From positions 496,001 to 560,000 of the forward strand of contig OZ059894.1 in assembly GCA_964057225.1 (NCBI GenBank): a stretch of 64,000 bases of DNA, read 5' to 3'. A model generated the notes under the pieces. The model was given only the letters and a program-made list of their open reading frames with translations. It was not told the DNA's origin and searched no databases. Both the position numbers and the translations under genes were made by a program. Of this stretch, positions 1 through 11,192 are shown piece by piece; within the stretch, counting starts at the first letter, position 1; each line of letters begins with the position of its first letter. This DNA is from Auanema rhodensis. Lineage: Eukaryota > Nematoda > Chromadorea > Rhabditida > Rhabditidae.

Positions 1-528
1 TGTTTTTAGACTAATATGGACATGGGGAATCTAATTTTGAAAACCGCATCTCTTTATCTTTCACGTGAAGCGAGTTACATACCAAGTGCACATCAGGTGT
101 ACATTTAATTAGCATAAATTAAAGTTCACGTAATTTTCAAAGACATGGTTACCATGAACCAATATCAATAAAAATTTGTTTTTAGACTAATATGGACATG
201 GGGAATCTAATTTTGAAAACCGCATCTCTTTATCTTTCACGTGAAGCGAGTTACATACCAAGTGCACATCACGTGTAAATTTAATTAGCATAAATTAAAG
301 TTCACGTAAATTTCAAAGTCATGGTTACCATGAACCAATATCAATAAAAATTTGTTTTTAGACTAATATGGACATGGGGAATCTAATTTTGAAAACCGCA
401 TCTCTTTATCTTTTACGTGAAGCGAGTTACATACCAAGTGCACATCACGTGTACATTTAATTAGCATAAATTAAAGTTCACGTAATTTTCAAAGACATGG
501 TTACCATGCACCAATATCAATAAAAATT
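1..528 (+). repeat. zone 1 lead-in monomers m1-m3
   Basis: Three monomers before the first clear HOR. m1 carries caggtg in box 2 together with taattttcaaagaca, a pairing otherwise characteristic of zone 3. m2 has a private gtaaat instead of gtacat. m3 carries ttttac, which removes CACGTG from box 1, with taatttt/agaca and gcacc. The array certainly continues to the left of the window. Confidence 0.8.
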
Positions 529-939
529 TGTTTTTAGACTAATATGGACATGGGGAATCTAATTTTGTAAACCGCATCTCTTTATCTTTCACGTGAAGCG
601 AGTTACATACCAAGTGCACATCACGTGTACATTTAATTAGCATAAATTAAAGTTCACGTAAATTTCAAAGTCATGGTTACCATGAACCAATATCAATAAA
701 AATTTGTTTTTAGACTAATATGGACATGGGGAATCTAATTTTGAAAACCGCATCTCTTTATCTTTCACGTGAAGCAAGTTACATACAAAGTGCACATCAC
801 GTGTACATTTAATTAGCATAAATTAAAGTTCACGTAAATTTCAAAGTCATGGTTACCATGCACCAATATCGATAAAAATTTGTTTTTAGACTAATATGGA
901 CATGGGGAATCTAATTTTGAAAACCGCATCTCTTTATCT

Positions 940-949
940 TTCACGTGAA
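940..949. other. box 1: 10-bp perfect palindrome with CACGTG core
   Basis: TTCACGTGAA at monomer 60-69, shown here in m6 and present in most monomers. The core is the canonical E-box/G-box hexamer bound by bHLH and bZIP proteins in many eukaryotes. Upstream variants ttac, ttcc and gtc keep CACGTG; the zone 1/5 variant ttttac changes it to TACGTG. Binding here is not shown by sequence. Confidence 0.75.
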
Positions 950-965
950 GCGAGTTACATACCAA

Positions 966-982
966 GTGCACATCACGTGTAC
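966..982. other. box 2: 17-bp imperfect palindrome, GTGCAC plus CACGTG
   Basis: GTGCACATCACGTGTAC at monomer 86-102 is an imperfect inverted repeat. Its 92-99 segment ATCACGTG fits the budding-yeast centromere element CDEI (RTCACRTG, bound by Cbf1). The match is short and by itself weak. This is the box most often changed: CAGGTG in about 18 monomers (still CANNTG), CACGAG in about 10, TACGTG in the five monomers that also carry acagacc, CATGTG once. Confidence 0.7.
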
Positions 983-983
983 A

Positions 984-1003
984 TTTAATTAGCATAAATT
1001 AAA
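984..1003. other. AT-rich inverted repeat, 7-bp arms and 6-bp loop
   Basis: TTTAATT at monomer 104-110 pairs with AATTAAA at 117-123 around the loop agcata. It is nearly invariant across the array; the recurrent exception is a to g in the flank of the right arm (agcatgaatt, zone 5). Confidence 0.75.
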
Positions 1004-1006
1004 GTT

Positions 1007-1012
1007 CACGTA
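1007..1012. other. box 3: CACGTA
   Basis: Third CACGT word in the monomer, at 127-132. It is not a full CACGTG. The changes seen at the core are CATGTA, in four copies from m241 onward, always with cttttta, and the flanking gtacacgta in m225 and m255. Confidence 0.6.
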
Positions 1013-1022
1013 AATTTCAAAG

Positions 1023-1037
1023 TCATGGTTACCATGA
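1023..1037. other. TCATGGT-T-ACCATGA dyad
   Basis: Seven-bp arms around one central T at monomer 143-157, including a BstEII-type GGTTACC. The common a/c polymorphism at 157 removes the outermost pair in gcacc monomers, leaving 6-bp arms. Occasional ttatcatg (m99, m158, m310, m350, m361) and ttaccaag (m10, m18, m223, m253) copies weaken it. Confidence 0.8.
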
Positions 1038-1048
1038 ACCAATATCAA

Positions 1049-1064
1049 TAAAAATTTGTTTTTA
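1049..1064. other. monomer-junction dyad TAAAAA-TTTG-TTTTTA
   Basis: Six-bp arms and a 4-bp loop spanning monomer positions 169-176 and 1-8 of the next copy. The A5 and T5 tracts are about 9 bp apart centre to centre, close to one helical turn, so intrinsic bending is possible. Variants aaactt, aacaatt, tgaaaat and attcg alter the arm or loop in specific HOR positions. Confidence 0.7.
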
Positions 1065-1936
1065 GACTAATATGGACATGGGGAATCTAATTTTGAAAAC
1101 CGCATCTCTTTATCTTTCACGTGAAGCGAGTTACAGACCAAGTGCACATTACGTGTACATTTAATTAGCATAAATTAAAGTTCACGTAAATTTCAAAGTC
1201 ATGGTTACCATGAACCAATATCAATAAAAATTTGTTTTTAGACTAATATGGACATGGGGAATCGAATTTTGAAAACCGCATCTCTTTATCTTTCACGTGA
1301 AGCGAGTTACATACCAAGTGCACATCACGTGTACATTTAATTAGCATAAATTAAAGTTCACGTAAATTTCAAAGTCATGGTTACCATGCACCAATATCAA
1401 TAAAAATTTGTTTTTAGACTAATATGGACATGGGGAATCTAATTTTGAAAACCGCATCTCTTTATCTTTTACGTGAAGCGAGTTACATACCAAGTGCACA
1501 TCACGTGTACATTTAATTAGCATAAATTAAAGTTCACGTAATTTTCAAAGACATGGTTACCATGAACCAATATCAATAAAAATTTGTTTTTAGACTAAAA
1601 TGGACATGGGGAATCTAATTTTGAAAACCGCATCTCTTTATCTTTCACGTGAAGCGAGCTACATACCAAGTGCACATCACGTGTACATTTAATTAGCATA
1701 AATTAAAGTTCACGTAAATTTCAAAGTCATGGTTACCAAGAACCAATATCAATAAAAATTTGTTTTTAGACTAATATGGACATGGGGAATCTAATTTTGA
1801 AAACCGCATCTTTTTATCTTTCACGTGAAGCGAGTTACATACCAAGTGCACATCACGTGTACATTTAATTAGCATAAATTAAAGTTCACGTAATTTTCAA
1901 AGACATGGTTACCATGCACCAATATCAATAAAAATT

Positions 1937-3344
1937 TGTTTTTAGACTAATATGGACATGGGGAATCTAATTTTGTAAACCGCATCTCTTTATCTTTCAC
2001 GTGAAGCGAGTTACATACCAAGTGCACATCACGTGTACATTTAATTAGCATAAATTAAAGTTCACGTAAATTTCAAAGTCATGGTTACCATGAACCAATA
2101 TCAATAAAAATTTGTTTTTAGACTAATATGGACATGGGGAATCTAATTTTGAAAACCGCATCTCTTTATCTTTCACGTGAAGCAAGTTACATACAAAGTG
2201 CACATCACGTGTACATTTAATTAGCATAAATTAAAGTTCACGTAAATTTCAAAGTCATGGTTACCATGCACCAATATCGATAAAAATTTGTTTTTAGACT
2301 AATATGGACATGGGGAATCTAATTTTGAAAACCGCATCTCTTTATCTTTCACGTGAAGCGAGTTACATACCAAGTGCACATCACGTGTACATTTAATTAG
2401 CATAAATTAAAGTTCACGTAAATTTCAAAGTCATGGTTACCATGAACCAATATCAATAAAAATTTGTTTTTAGACTAATATGGACATGGGGAATCTAATT
2501 TTGAAAACCGCATCTCTTTATCTTTCACGTGAAGCGAGTTACAGACCAAGTGCACATTACGTGTACATTTAATTAGCATAAATTAAAGTTCACGTAAATT
2601 TCAAAGTCATGGTTACCATGAACCAATATCAATAAAAATTTGTTTTTAGACTAATATGGACATGGGGAATCGAATTTTGAAAACCGCATCTCTTTATCTT
2701 TCACGTGAAGCGAGTTACATACCAAGTGCACATCACGTGTACATTTAATTAGCATAAATTAAAGTTCACGTAAATTTCAAAGTCATGGTTACCATGCACC
2801 AATATCAATAAAAATTTGTTTTTAGACTAATATGGACATGGGGAATCTAATTTTGTAAACCGCATCTCTTTATCTTTTACGTGAAGCGAGTTACATACCA
2901 AGTGCACATCACGTGTACATTTAATTAGCATAAATTAAAGTTCACGTAATTTTCAAAGACATGGTTACCATGAACCAATATCAATAAAAATTTGTTTTTA
3001 GACTAAAATGGACATGGGGAATCTAATTTTGAAAACCGCATCTCTTTATCTTTCACGTGAAGCGAGCTACATACCAAGTGCACATCACGTGTACATTTAA
3101 TTAGCATAAATTAAAGTTCACGTAAATTTCAAAGTCATGGTTACCAAGAACCAATATCAATAAAAATTTGTTTTTAGACTAATATGGACATGGGGAATCT
3201 AATTTTGAAAACCGCATCTTTTTATCTTTCACGTGAAGCGAGTTACATACCAAGTGCACATCACGTGTACATTTAATTAGCATAAATTAAAGTTCACGTA
3301 AATTTCAAAGTCATGGTTACCATGCACCAATATCAATAAAAATT
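1937..3344 (+). repeat. 8-monomer HOR, copy 2 (m12-m19)
   Basis: Second tandem copy of the 8-monomer unit. Differences from copy 1 that I noticed: m17 has gained the gtaaacc variant of the first monomer, and m19 has taaattt/agtca where m11 has taatttt/agaca. Both look like sub-monomer exchange rather than point mutation, because several linked bases change together. m20 (3345-3520) after it is a plain gaacc monomer. Confidence 0.9.
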
Positions 3345-3520
3345 TGTTTTTAGACTAATATGGACATGGGGAATCTAATTTTGAAAACCGCATCTCTTTA
3401 TCTTTCACGTGAAGCGAGTTACATACCAAGTGCACATCACGTGTACATTTAATTAGCATAAATTAAAGTTCACGTAAATTTCAAAGTCATGGTTACCATG
3501 AACCAATATCAATAAAAATT

Positions 3521-3697
3521 TGTTTTTAGACTAATATGGACATGGGGAATCTAATTTTGAAAACCGCATCTCTTTATCTTTCACGTGAAGCGAGTTACAT
3601 ACCAAGTGCACATCACGAGTACATTTAATTAGCATAAATTAAAGTTCACGTAAATTTCAAAGTCATGGTTACCATGAACCATATATCAATAAAAATT
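3521..3697 (+). repeat. 177-bp monomer m21 with 1-bp insertion
   Basis: Reads aaccatatatc where the consensus is aaccaatatc, one extra t near 3682. The monomer also carries cacgagt in box 2. It opens the 13-monomer block and is one of only four non-176-bp monomers in the window. Confidence 0.93.
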
Positions 3698-5809
3698 TGT
3701 TTTTAGACTAATATGGACATGGAGAATCTAATTTTGAAAACCGCATCTCTTTATCTTTCACGTGAAGCGAGTTACATACCAAGTGCACATCACGTGTACA
3801 TTTAATTAGCATAAATTAAAGTTCACGTAAATTTCAAAGTCATGGTTACCATGCACCAATATCAATAAAAATTTGTTTTTAGACTAATATGGACATGGGG
3901 AATCTAATTTTGAAAACCGCATCTCTTTATCTTTCACGTGAAGCGAGTTACATACCAAGTGCACATCACGTGTACATTTAATTAGCATAAATTAAAGTTC
4001 ACGTAAATTTCAAAGTCATGGTTACCATGCACCAATATCAATAAAAATTTGTTTTTAGACTAATATGGACATGGGGAATCTAATTTTGAAAACCGCATCT
4101 CTTTATCTTTCACGTGAAGCGAGTTACATACCAAGTGCACATCACGTGTACATTTAATTAGCATAAATTAAAGTTCACGTAAATTTCAAAGTCATGGTTA
4201 CCATGAACCAATATCAATAAAAATTTGTTTTTAGACTAATATGGACATGGGGAATCTAATTTTGAAAACCGCATCTCTTTATCTTTCACGTGAAGCGAGT
4301 TACATACCAAGTGCACATCACGTGTACATTTAATTAGCATAAATTAAAGTTCACGTAAATTTCAAAGTCATGGTTACCATGCACCAATATCAATAAAAAT
4401 TTGTTTTTAGACTAATATGGAAATGGGGAATCTAATTTTGAAAACCGCATCTCTTTATCTTTCACGTGAAGCGAGTTACATACCAAGTGCACATCACGTG
4501 TACATTTAATTAGCATAAATTAAAGTTCACGTAAATTTCAAAATCATGGTTACCATGAACCAATATCAATAAAAATTTGTTTTTAGACTAATATGGACAT
4601 GGGGATTCTAATTTTGAAAACCGCATCTCTTTATCTTTCACGTGAAGCGAGTTACAGACCAAGTGCACATTACGTGTACATTTAATTAGCATAAATTAAA
4701 GTTCACGTAAATTTCAAAGTCATGGTTACCATGAACCAATATCAATAAAAATTTGTTTTTAGACTAATATGGACATGGGGAATCTAATTTTGAAAACCGC
4801 ATCTCTTTATCTTTCACGTGAAGCGAGTTACATACCAAGTGCACATCACGTGTACATTTAATTAGCATAAATTAAAGTTCACGTAAATTTCAAAGTCATG
4901 GTTACCATGCACCAATATCAATAAAAATTTGTTTTTAGACTAATATGGACATGGGGAATCTAATTTTGAAAACCGCATCTCTTTATCTTTCACGTGAAGC
5001 GAGTTACATACCAAGTGCACATCACGTGTACATTTAATTAGCATAAATTAAAGTTCACGTAAATTTCAAAGTCATGGTTACCATGAACCAATATCAATAA
5101 AAATTTGTTTTTAGACTAATATGGACATGGGGAATCTAATTTTGAAAACCGCATCTCTTTATCTTTCACGTGAAGCGAGTTACATACCAAGTGCACATCA
5201 CGTGTACATTTAATTAGCATAAATTAAAGTTCACGTAAATTTCAAAGTCATGGTTACCATGAACCAATATCAATAAAAATTTGTTTTTAGACTAATATGG
5301 ACATGGGGAATCTAATTTTGAAAACCGCATCTCTTTATCTTTCACGTGAAGCGAGTTACATACCAAGTGCACATCACGTGTACATTTAATTAGCATAAAT
5401 TAAAGTTCACGTAAATTTCAAAGTCATGGTTACCATGCACCAATATCAATAAAAATTTGTTTTTAGACTAATATGGACATGGGGAATCTAATTTTGAAAA
5501 CCGCATCTCTTTATCTTTCACGTGAAGCGAGTTACATACCAAGTGCACATCACGTGTACATTTAATTAGCATAAATTAAAGTTCACGTAAATTTCAAAGT
5601 CATGGTTACCATGCACCAATATCAATAAAAATTTGTTTTTAGACTAATATGGACATGGGGAATCTAATTTTGAAAACCGCATCTCTTTATCTTTCACGTG
5701 AAGCGAGTTACATACCAAGTGCACATCACGTGTACATTTAATTAGCATAAATTAAAGTTCACGTAAATTTCAAAGTCATGGTTACCATGAACCAATATCA
5801 ATAAAAATT
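3521..5809 (+). repeat. 13-monomer block, copy 1 (m21-m33), 2,289 bp
   Basis: Markers in order: m21 1-bp insertion and cacgagt; m22 ggagaat; m26 ggaaatgg with aaaatcat; m27 ggggattct with acagacc and attacgtg; the rest are plain gaacc or gcacc monomers. Each marker recurs 2,289 bp downstream (13 x 176 + 1), except ggagaat, which is private. The acagacc/attacg pair is shared with zone 1 monomers m7 and m15, so this block derives partly from the same pool. Confidence 0.88.
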
Positions 5810-5986
5810 TGTTTTTAGACTAATATGGACATGGGGAATCTAATTTTGAAAACCGCATCTCTTTATCTTTCACGTGAAGCGAGTTACATACCAAGTGCAC
5901 ATCACGAGTACATTTAATTAGCATAAATTAAAGTTCACGTAAATTTCAAAGTCATGGTTACCATGAACCATATATCAATAAAAATT
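5810..5986 (+). repeat. 177-bp monomer m34 with 1-bp insertion
   Basis: Same extra t and same cacgagt as m21, 2,289 bp away. Two independent identical insertions are unlikely, so this marks duplication of the block. Confidence 0.93.
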
Positions 5987-7042
5987 TGTTTTTAGACTAA
6001 TATGGACATGGGGAATCTAATTTTGAAAACCGCATCTCTTTATCTTTCACGTGAAGCGAGTTACATACCAAGTGCACATCACGTGTACATTTAATTAGCA
6101 TAAATTAAAGTTCACGTAAATTTCAAAGTCATGGTTACCATGCACCAATATCAATAAAAATTTGTTTTTAGACTAATATGGACATGGGGAATCTAATTTT
6201 GAAAACCGCATCTCTTTATCTTTCACGTGAAGCGAGTTACATACCAAGTGCACATCACGTGTACATTTAATTAGCATAAATTAAAGTTCACGTAAATTTC
6301 AAAGTCATGGTTACCATGCACCAATATCAATAAAAATTTGTTTTTAGACTAATATGGACATGGGGAATCTAATTTTGAAAACCGCATCTCTTTATCTTTC
6401 ACGTGAAGCGAGTTACATACCAAGTGCACATCACGTGTACATTTAATTAGCATAAATTAAAGTTCACGTAAATTTCAAAGTCATGGTTACCATGAACCAA
6501 TATCAATAAAAATTTGTTTTTAGACTAATATGGACATGGGGAATCTAATTTTGAAAACCGCATCTCTTTATCTTTCACGTGAAGCGAGTTACATACCAAG
6601 TGCACATCACGTGTACATTTAATTAGCATAAATTAAAGTTCACGTAAATTTCAAAGTCATGGTTACCATGCACCAATATCAATAAAAATTTGTTTTTAGA
6701 CTAATATGGAAATGGGGAATCTAATTTTGAAAACCGCATCTCTTTATCTTTCACGTGAAGCGAGTTACATACCAAGTGCACATCACGTGTACATTTAATT
6801 AGCATAAATTAAAGTTCACGTAAATTTCAAAATCATGGTTACCATGAACCAATATCAATAAAAATTTGTTTTTAGACTAATATGGACATGGGGATTCTAA
6901 TTTTGAAAACCGCATCTCTTTATCTTTCACGTGAAGCGAGTTACAGACCAAGTGCACATTACGTGTACATTTAATTAGCATAAATTAAAGTTCACGTAAA
7001 TTTCAAAGTCATGGTTACCATGAACCAATATCAATAAAAATT
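5810..7042 (+). repeat. 13-monomer block, copy 2, first seven monomers (m34-m40)
   Basis: Repeats m21-m27: 1-bp insertion and cacgagt at 5810-5986, ggaaat near 6711, ggattct and acagacc in m40. The match then runs into m41, which carries the 95-bp internal duplication absent from its counterpart m28. From m39 onward the sequence also belongs to the 22-monomer block described separately. Confidence 0.87.
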
Positions 7043-10000
7043 TGTTTTTAGACTAATATGGACATGGGGAATCTAATTTTGAAAACCGCATCTCTTTATC
7101 TTTCACGTGAAGCGAGTTACATACCAAGTGACCGCATCTCTTCATCTTTCACGTGAAGCGAGTTACATACCAAGTGAAAACCGCATCTCTTCATCTTTCA
7201 CGTGAAGCGAGTTACATACCAAGTGCACATCACGAGTACATTTAATTAGCATAAATTAAAGTTCACGTAAATTTCAAAGTCATGGTTACCATGCACCAAT
7301 ATCAATAAATCTTTGTTTTTAGACTAATATGGACATGGGGAATCTAATTTTGAAAACCGCATCTCTTTATCTTTCACGTGAAGCGAGTTACATACCAAGT
7401 GCACATCACGTGTACATTTAATTAGCATAAATTAAAGTTCACGTAAATTTCAAAGTCATGGTTACCATGAACCAATATCAATAAAAATTTGTTTTTAGAC
7501 TAATATGGACATGGGGAATCTAATTTTGAAAACCGCATCTCTTTATCTTTCACGTGAAGCAAGTTACATACCAAGTGCACATCACGTGTACATTTAATTA
7601 GCATAAATTAAAGTTCACGTAAATTTCAAAGTCATGGTTACCATGCACCAATATCAATAAAAATTTGTTTTTAGACTAATATGGACATGGGGAATCTAAT
7701 TTTGAAAACCGCATCTCTTTATCTTCCACGTGAAGCGAGTTACATACCAAGTGCACATCACGTGTACATTTAATTAGCATAAATTAAAGTTCACGTAAAT
7801 TTCAAAGTCATGGTTACCATGAACCAATATCAATAAAAATTTGTTTTTAGACTAATATGGACATGGGGAATCTAATTTTGAAAACCGCATCTCTTTATCT
7901 TTCACGTGAAGCGAGTTACATACCAAGTGCACATCACGTGTACATTTAATTAGCATAAATTAAAGTTCACGTAAATTTCAAAGTCATGGTTACCATGAAC
8001 CAATATCAATAAAAATTTGTTTTTAGACTAATATGGACATGGGGAATCTAATTTTGAAAACCGCATCTCTTTATCTTTCACGTGAAGCAAGTTACATACC
8101 AAGTGCACATCACGTGTACATTTAATTAGCATAAATTAAAGTTCACGTAAATTTCAAAGTCATGGTTACCATGCACCAATATCAATAAAAATTCGTTTTT
8201 AGACTAATATGGACATGGGGAATCTAATTTTGAAAACCGCATCTCTTTATCTTTCACGTGAAGCGAGTTACATACCAAGTGCACATCAGGTGTACATTTA
8301 ATTAGCATAAATTAAAGTTCACGTAATTTTCAAAGACATGGTTACCATGAACCAATATCAATAAAAATTTGTTTTTAGACTAATATGGACATGGGGAATC
8401 TAATTTTGAAAACCGCATCTCTTTATCTTACACGTGAAGCGAGTTACATACCAAGTGCACATCACGTGTACATTTAATTAGCATAAATTAAAGTTCACGT
8501 AAATTTCAAAGTCATGGTTACCATGAACCAATATCAATAAAAATTTGTTTTTAGACTAATATGGACATGGGGAATCTAATTTTGAAAACCGCATCTCTTT
8601 ATCTTTCACGTGAAGCAAGTTACATACCAAGTGCACATCACGTGTACATTTAATTAGCATAAATTAAAGTTCACGTAAATTTCAAAGTCATGGTTACCAT
8701 GCACCAATATCAATAAAAATTTGTTTTTAGACTAATATGGACATGGGGAATCTAATTTTGAAAACCGCATCTCTTTATCTTCCACGTGAAGCGAGTTACA
8801 TACCAAGTGCACATCACGTGTACATTTAATTAGCATAAATTAAAGTTCACGTAAATTTCAAAGTCATGGTTACCATGAACCAATATCAATAAAAATTTGT
8901 TTTTAGACTAATATGGACATGGGGAATCTAATTTTGAAAACCGCATCTCTTTATCTTTCACGTGAAGCGAGTTATATACCAAGTGCACATCACGTGTACA
9001 TTTAATTAGCATAAATTAAAGTTCACGTAAATTTCAAAGTCATGGTTACCATGCACCAATATCAATAAAAATTCGTTTTTAGACTAATATGGACATGGGG
9101 AATCTAATTTTGAAAACCGCATCTCTTTATCTTTCACGTGAAGCGAGTTACATACCAAGTGCACATCAGGTGTACATTTAATTAGCATAAATTAAAGTTC
9201 ACGTATTTTTCAAAGACATGGTTACCATGAACCAATATCAATAAAAATTTGTTTTTAGACTAATATGGACATGGGGAATCTAATTTTGAAAACCGCATCT
9301 CTTTATCTTACACGTGAAGCGAGTTACATACCAAGTGCACATCACGTGTACATTTAATTAGCATAAATTAAAGTTCACGTAAATTTCAAAGTCATGGTTA
9401 CCATGAACCAATATCAATAAAAATTTGTTTTTAGACTAATATGGACATGGGGAATCTAATTTTGAAAACCGCATCTCTTTATCTTTCACGTGAAGCAAGT
9501 TACATACCAAGTGCACATCACGTGTACATTTAATTAGCATAAATTAAAGTTCACGTAAATTTCAAAGTCATGGTTACCATGCACCAATATCAATAAAAAT
9601 TTGTTTTTAGACTAATATGGACATGGGGAATCTAATTTTGAAAACCGCATCTCTTTATCTTTCACGTGAAGCGAGTTACATACCAAGTGCACATCACGTG
9701 TACATTTAATTAGCATAAATTAAAGTTCACGTATTTTTCAAAGACATGGTTACCATGAACCAATATCAATAAAAATTTGTTTTTAGACTAATATGGACAT
9801 GGGGAATCTAATTTTGAAAACCGCATCTCTTTATCTTACACGTGAAGCGAGTTACATACCAAGTGCACATCACGTGTACATTTAATTAGCATAAATTAAA
9901 GTTCACGTAAATTTCAAAGTCATGGTTACCATGAACCAATATCAATAAAAATTTGTTTTTAGACTAATATGGACATGGGGAATCTAATTTTGAAAACCGC

Positions 10001-10657
10001 ATCTCTTTATCTTTCACGTGAAGCAAGTTACATACCAAGTGCACATCACGTGTACATTTAATTAGCATAAATTAAAGTTCACGTAAATTTCAAAGTCATG
10101 GTTACCATGCACCAATATCAATAAAAATTTGTTTTTAGACTAATATGGACATGGGGAATCTAATTTTGAAAACCGCATCTCTTTATCTTTCACGTGAAGC
10201 GAGTTACATACCAAGTGCACATCACGTGTACATTTAATTAGCATAAATTAAAGTTCACGTAAATTTCAAAGTCATGGTTACCATGAACCAATATCAATAA
10301 AAATTTGTTTTTAGACTAATATGGACATGGGGAATCTAATTTTGAAAACCGCATCTCTTTATCTTTCACGTGAAGCGAGTTACATACCAAGTGCACATCA
10401 CGTGTACATTTAATTAGCATAAATTAAAGTTCACGTAAATTTCAAAGTCATGGTTACCATGAACCAATATCAATAAAAATTTGTTTTTAGACTAATATGT
10501 ACATGGGGAATCTAATTTTGAAAACCGCATCTCTTTATCTGTCACGTGAAGCGAGTTACATACCAAGTGCACATCACGTGTACATTTAATTAGCATAAAT
10601 TAAAGTTCACGTAAATTTCAAAGTCATGGTTACCATGCACCAATATCAATAAAAATT
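6691..10657 (+). repeat. 22-monomer block with 95-bp insert (m39-m60), 3,967 bp
   Basis: Markers in order: ggaaat; ggattct/acagacc; 95-bp insert with aaatctt; gaacc; caag; ccac; gaacc; caag+attcg; cagg+taatttt; acac; caag; ccac; ttatatacc+attcg; cagg+tattttt; acac; caag; tattttt; acac; caag; gaacc; gaacc; tgtaca+tctgtcac. The next 4,847 bp repeat the series with one additional 5-monomer set. The ggaaat base at 6711 recurs at 10678 and the insert start 7131 at 11098, both 3,967 bp apart. Confidence 0.9.
7131..7225 (+). repeat. 95-bp internal duplication in m41 (46 + 49 bp)
   Basis: After monomer position 88 (aagtg) the sequence returns to position 43 and runs to 88 (7131-7176, 46 bp), then returns to position 40 and runs to 88 again (7177-7225, 49 bp) before continuing normally. 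The monomer therefore holds three copies of the box 1 palindrome. Both added segments read cttcatc instead of ctttatc, and the rest of m41 has cacgagt, gcacc and aaatctt, features of the zone 4 monomer type. The 5' part instead fits zone 2. This suggests recombination between two monomer types. Confidence 0.92.
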
Positions 10658-11097
10658 TGTTTTTAGACTAATATGGAAATGGGGAATCTAATTTTGAAAA
10701 CCGCATCTCTTTATCTTTCACGTGAAGCGAGTTACATACCAAGTGCACATCACGTGTACATTTAATTAGCATAAATTAAAGTTCACGTAAATTTCAAAAT
10801 CATGGTTACCATGAACCAATATCAATAAAAATTTGTTTTTAGACTAATATGGACATGGGGATTCTAATTTTGAAAACCGCATCTCTTTATCTTTCACGTG
10901 AAGCGAGTTACAGACCAAGTGCACATTACGTGTACATTTAATTAGCATAAATTAAAGTTCACGTAAATTTCAAAGTCATGGTTACCATGAACCAATATCA
11001 ATAAAAATTTGTTTTTAGACTAATATGGACATGGGGAATCTAATTTTGAAAACCGCATCTCTTTATCTTTCACGTGAAGCGAGTTACATACCAAGTG

Positions 11098-11192
11098 ACC
11101 GCATCTCTTCATCTTTCACGTGAAGCGAGTTACATACCAAGTGAAAACCGCATCTCTTCATCTTTCACGTGAAGCGAGTTACATACCAAGTG
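11098..11192 (+). repeat. 95-bp internal duplication in m63, second copy
   Basis: Same two segments (46 bp at 11098-11143, 49 bp at 11144-11192), same cttcatc bases and same junctions as at 7131. It proves common descent of the two large blocks. Confidence 0.92.

Larger units (their letters stand above)
881..1056 (+). repeat. reference monomer (m6), matches consensus
   Basis: This copy equals the majority sequence at every position I checked and is used here for coordinates. Landmarks in monomer coordinates: T5 run at 3-7, catggg at 21-26, ccgc at 44-47, box 1 CACGTG at 62-67, GTGCAC at 86-91, box 2 CACGTG at 94-99, AT-rich dyad at 104-123, box 3 CACGTA at 127-132, GGTTACC at 147-153, A5 run at 170-174. 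The most frequent polymorphism is at 157 (gaacc or gcacc), which splits the array into two broad monomer classes. Five CpGs (45, 64, 71, 96, 129) are close to the number expected from base composition. Confidence 0.95.
529..1936 (+). repeat. 8-monomer HOR, copy 1 (m4-m11)
   Basis: An ordered set of eight monomers, 1,408 bp: gtaaacc; caagtt with catacaaag and tcgataa; plain gaacc; acagacc with attacgtg; gaatcgaat gcacc; ttttac with taatttt; ctaaaatgg with gagctac and ttaccaag; cttttta. The same order returns immediately in the next block at exactly 1,408 bp for each rare variant, for example the tcgata g at 871 and 2279 and the ttaccaag at 1739 and 3147. Confidence 0.9.

Noticed and set aside
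974-979. Functional yeast-type point centromere element (CDEI)
   Set aside because: Only the 8-bp CDEI word matches; no CDEII/CDEIII arrangement is present. Kept as an observation on the boxes, not as a centromere call.
896-988. A 30-codon open frame from atggacatgggg in each monomer (plus strand)
   Set aside because: It recurs in nearly every monomer, has no ribosome-binding or splice context I can support, and changes freely with satellite variants. It is a by-product of the repeat.
884-995. A 34-codon open frame on the minus strand of each monomer
   Set aside because: Overlaps the plus-strand frame, is repeated hundreds of times, and ends at the TAG made by the ctaatat segment. No sign of coding constraint.
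7043-7313. Transposon insertion in m41
   Set aside because: The additional 95 bp are entirely satellite sequence from the same monomer; no foreign bases, terminal repeats or target-site duplication.
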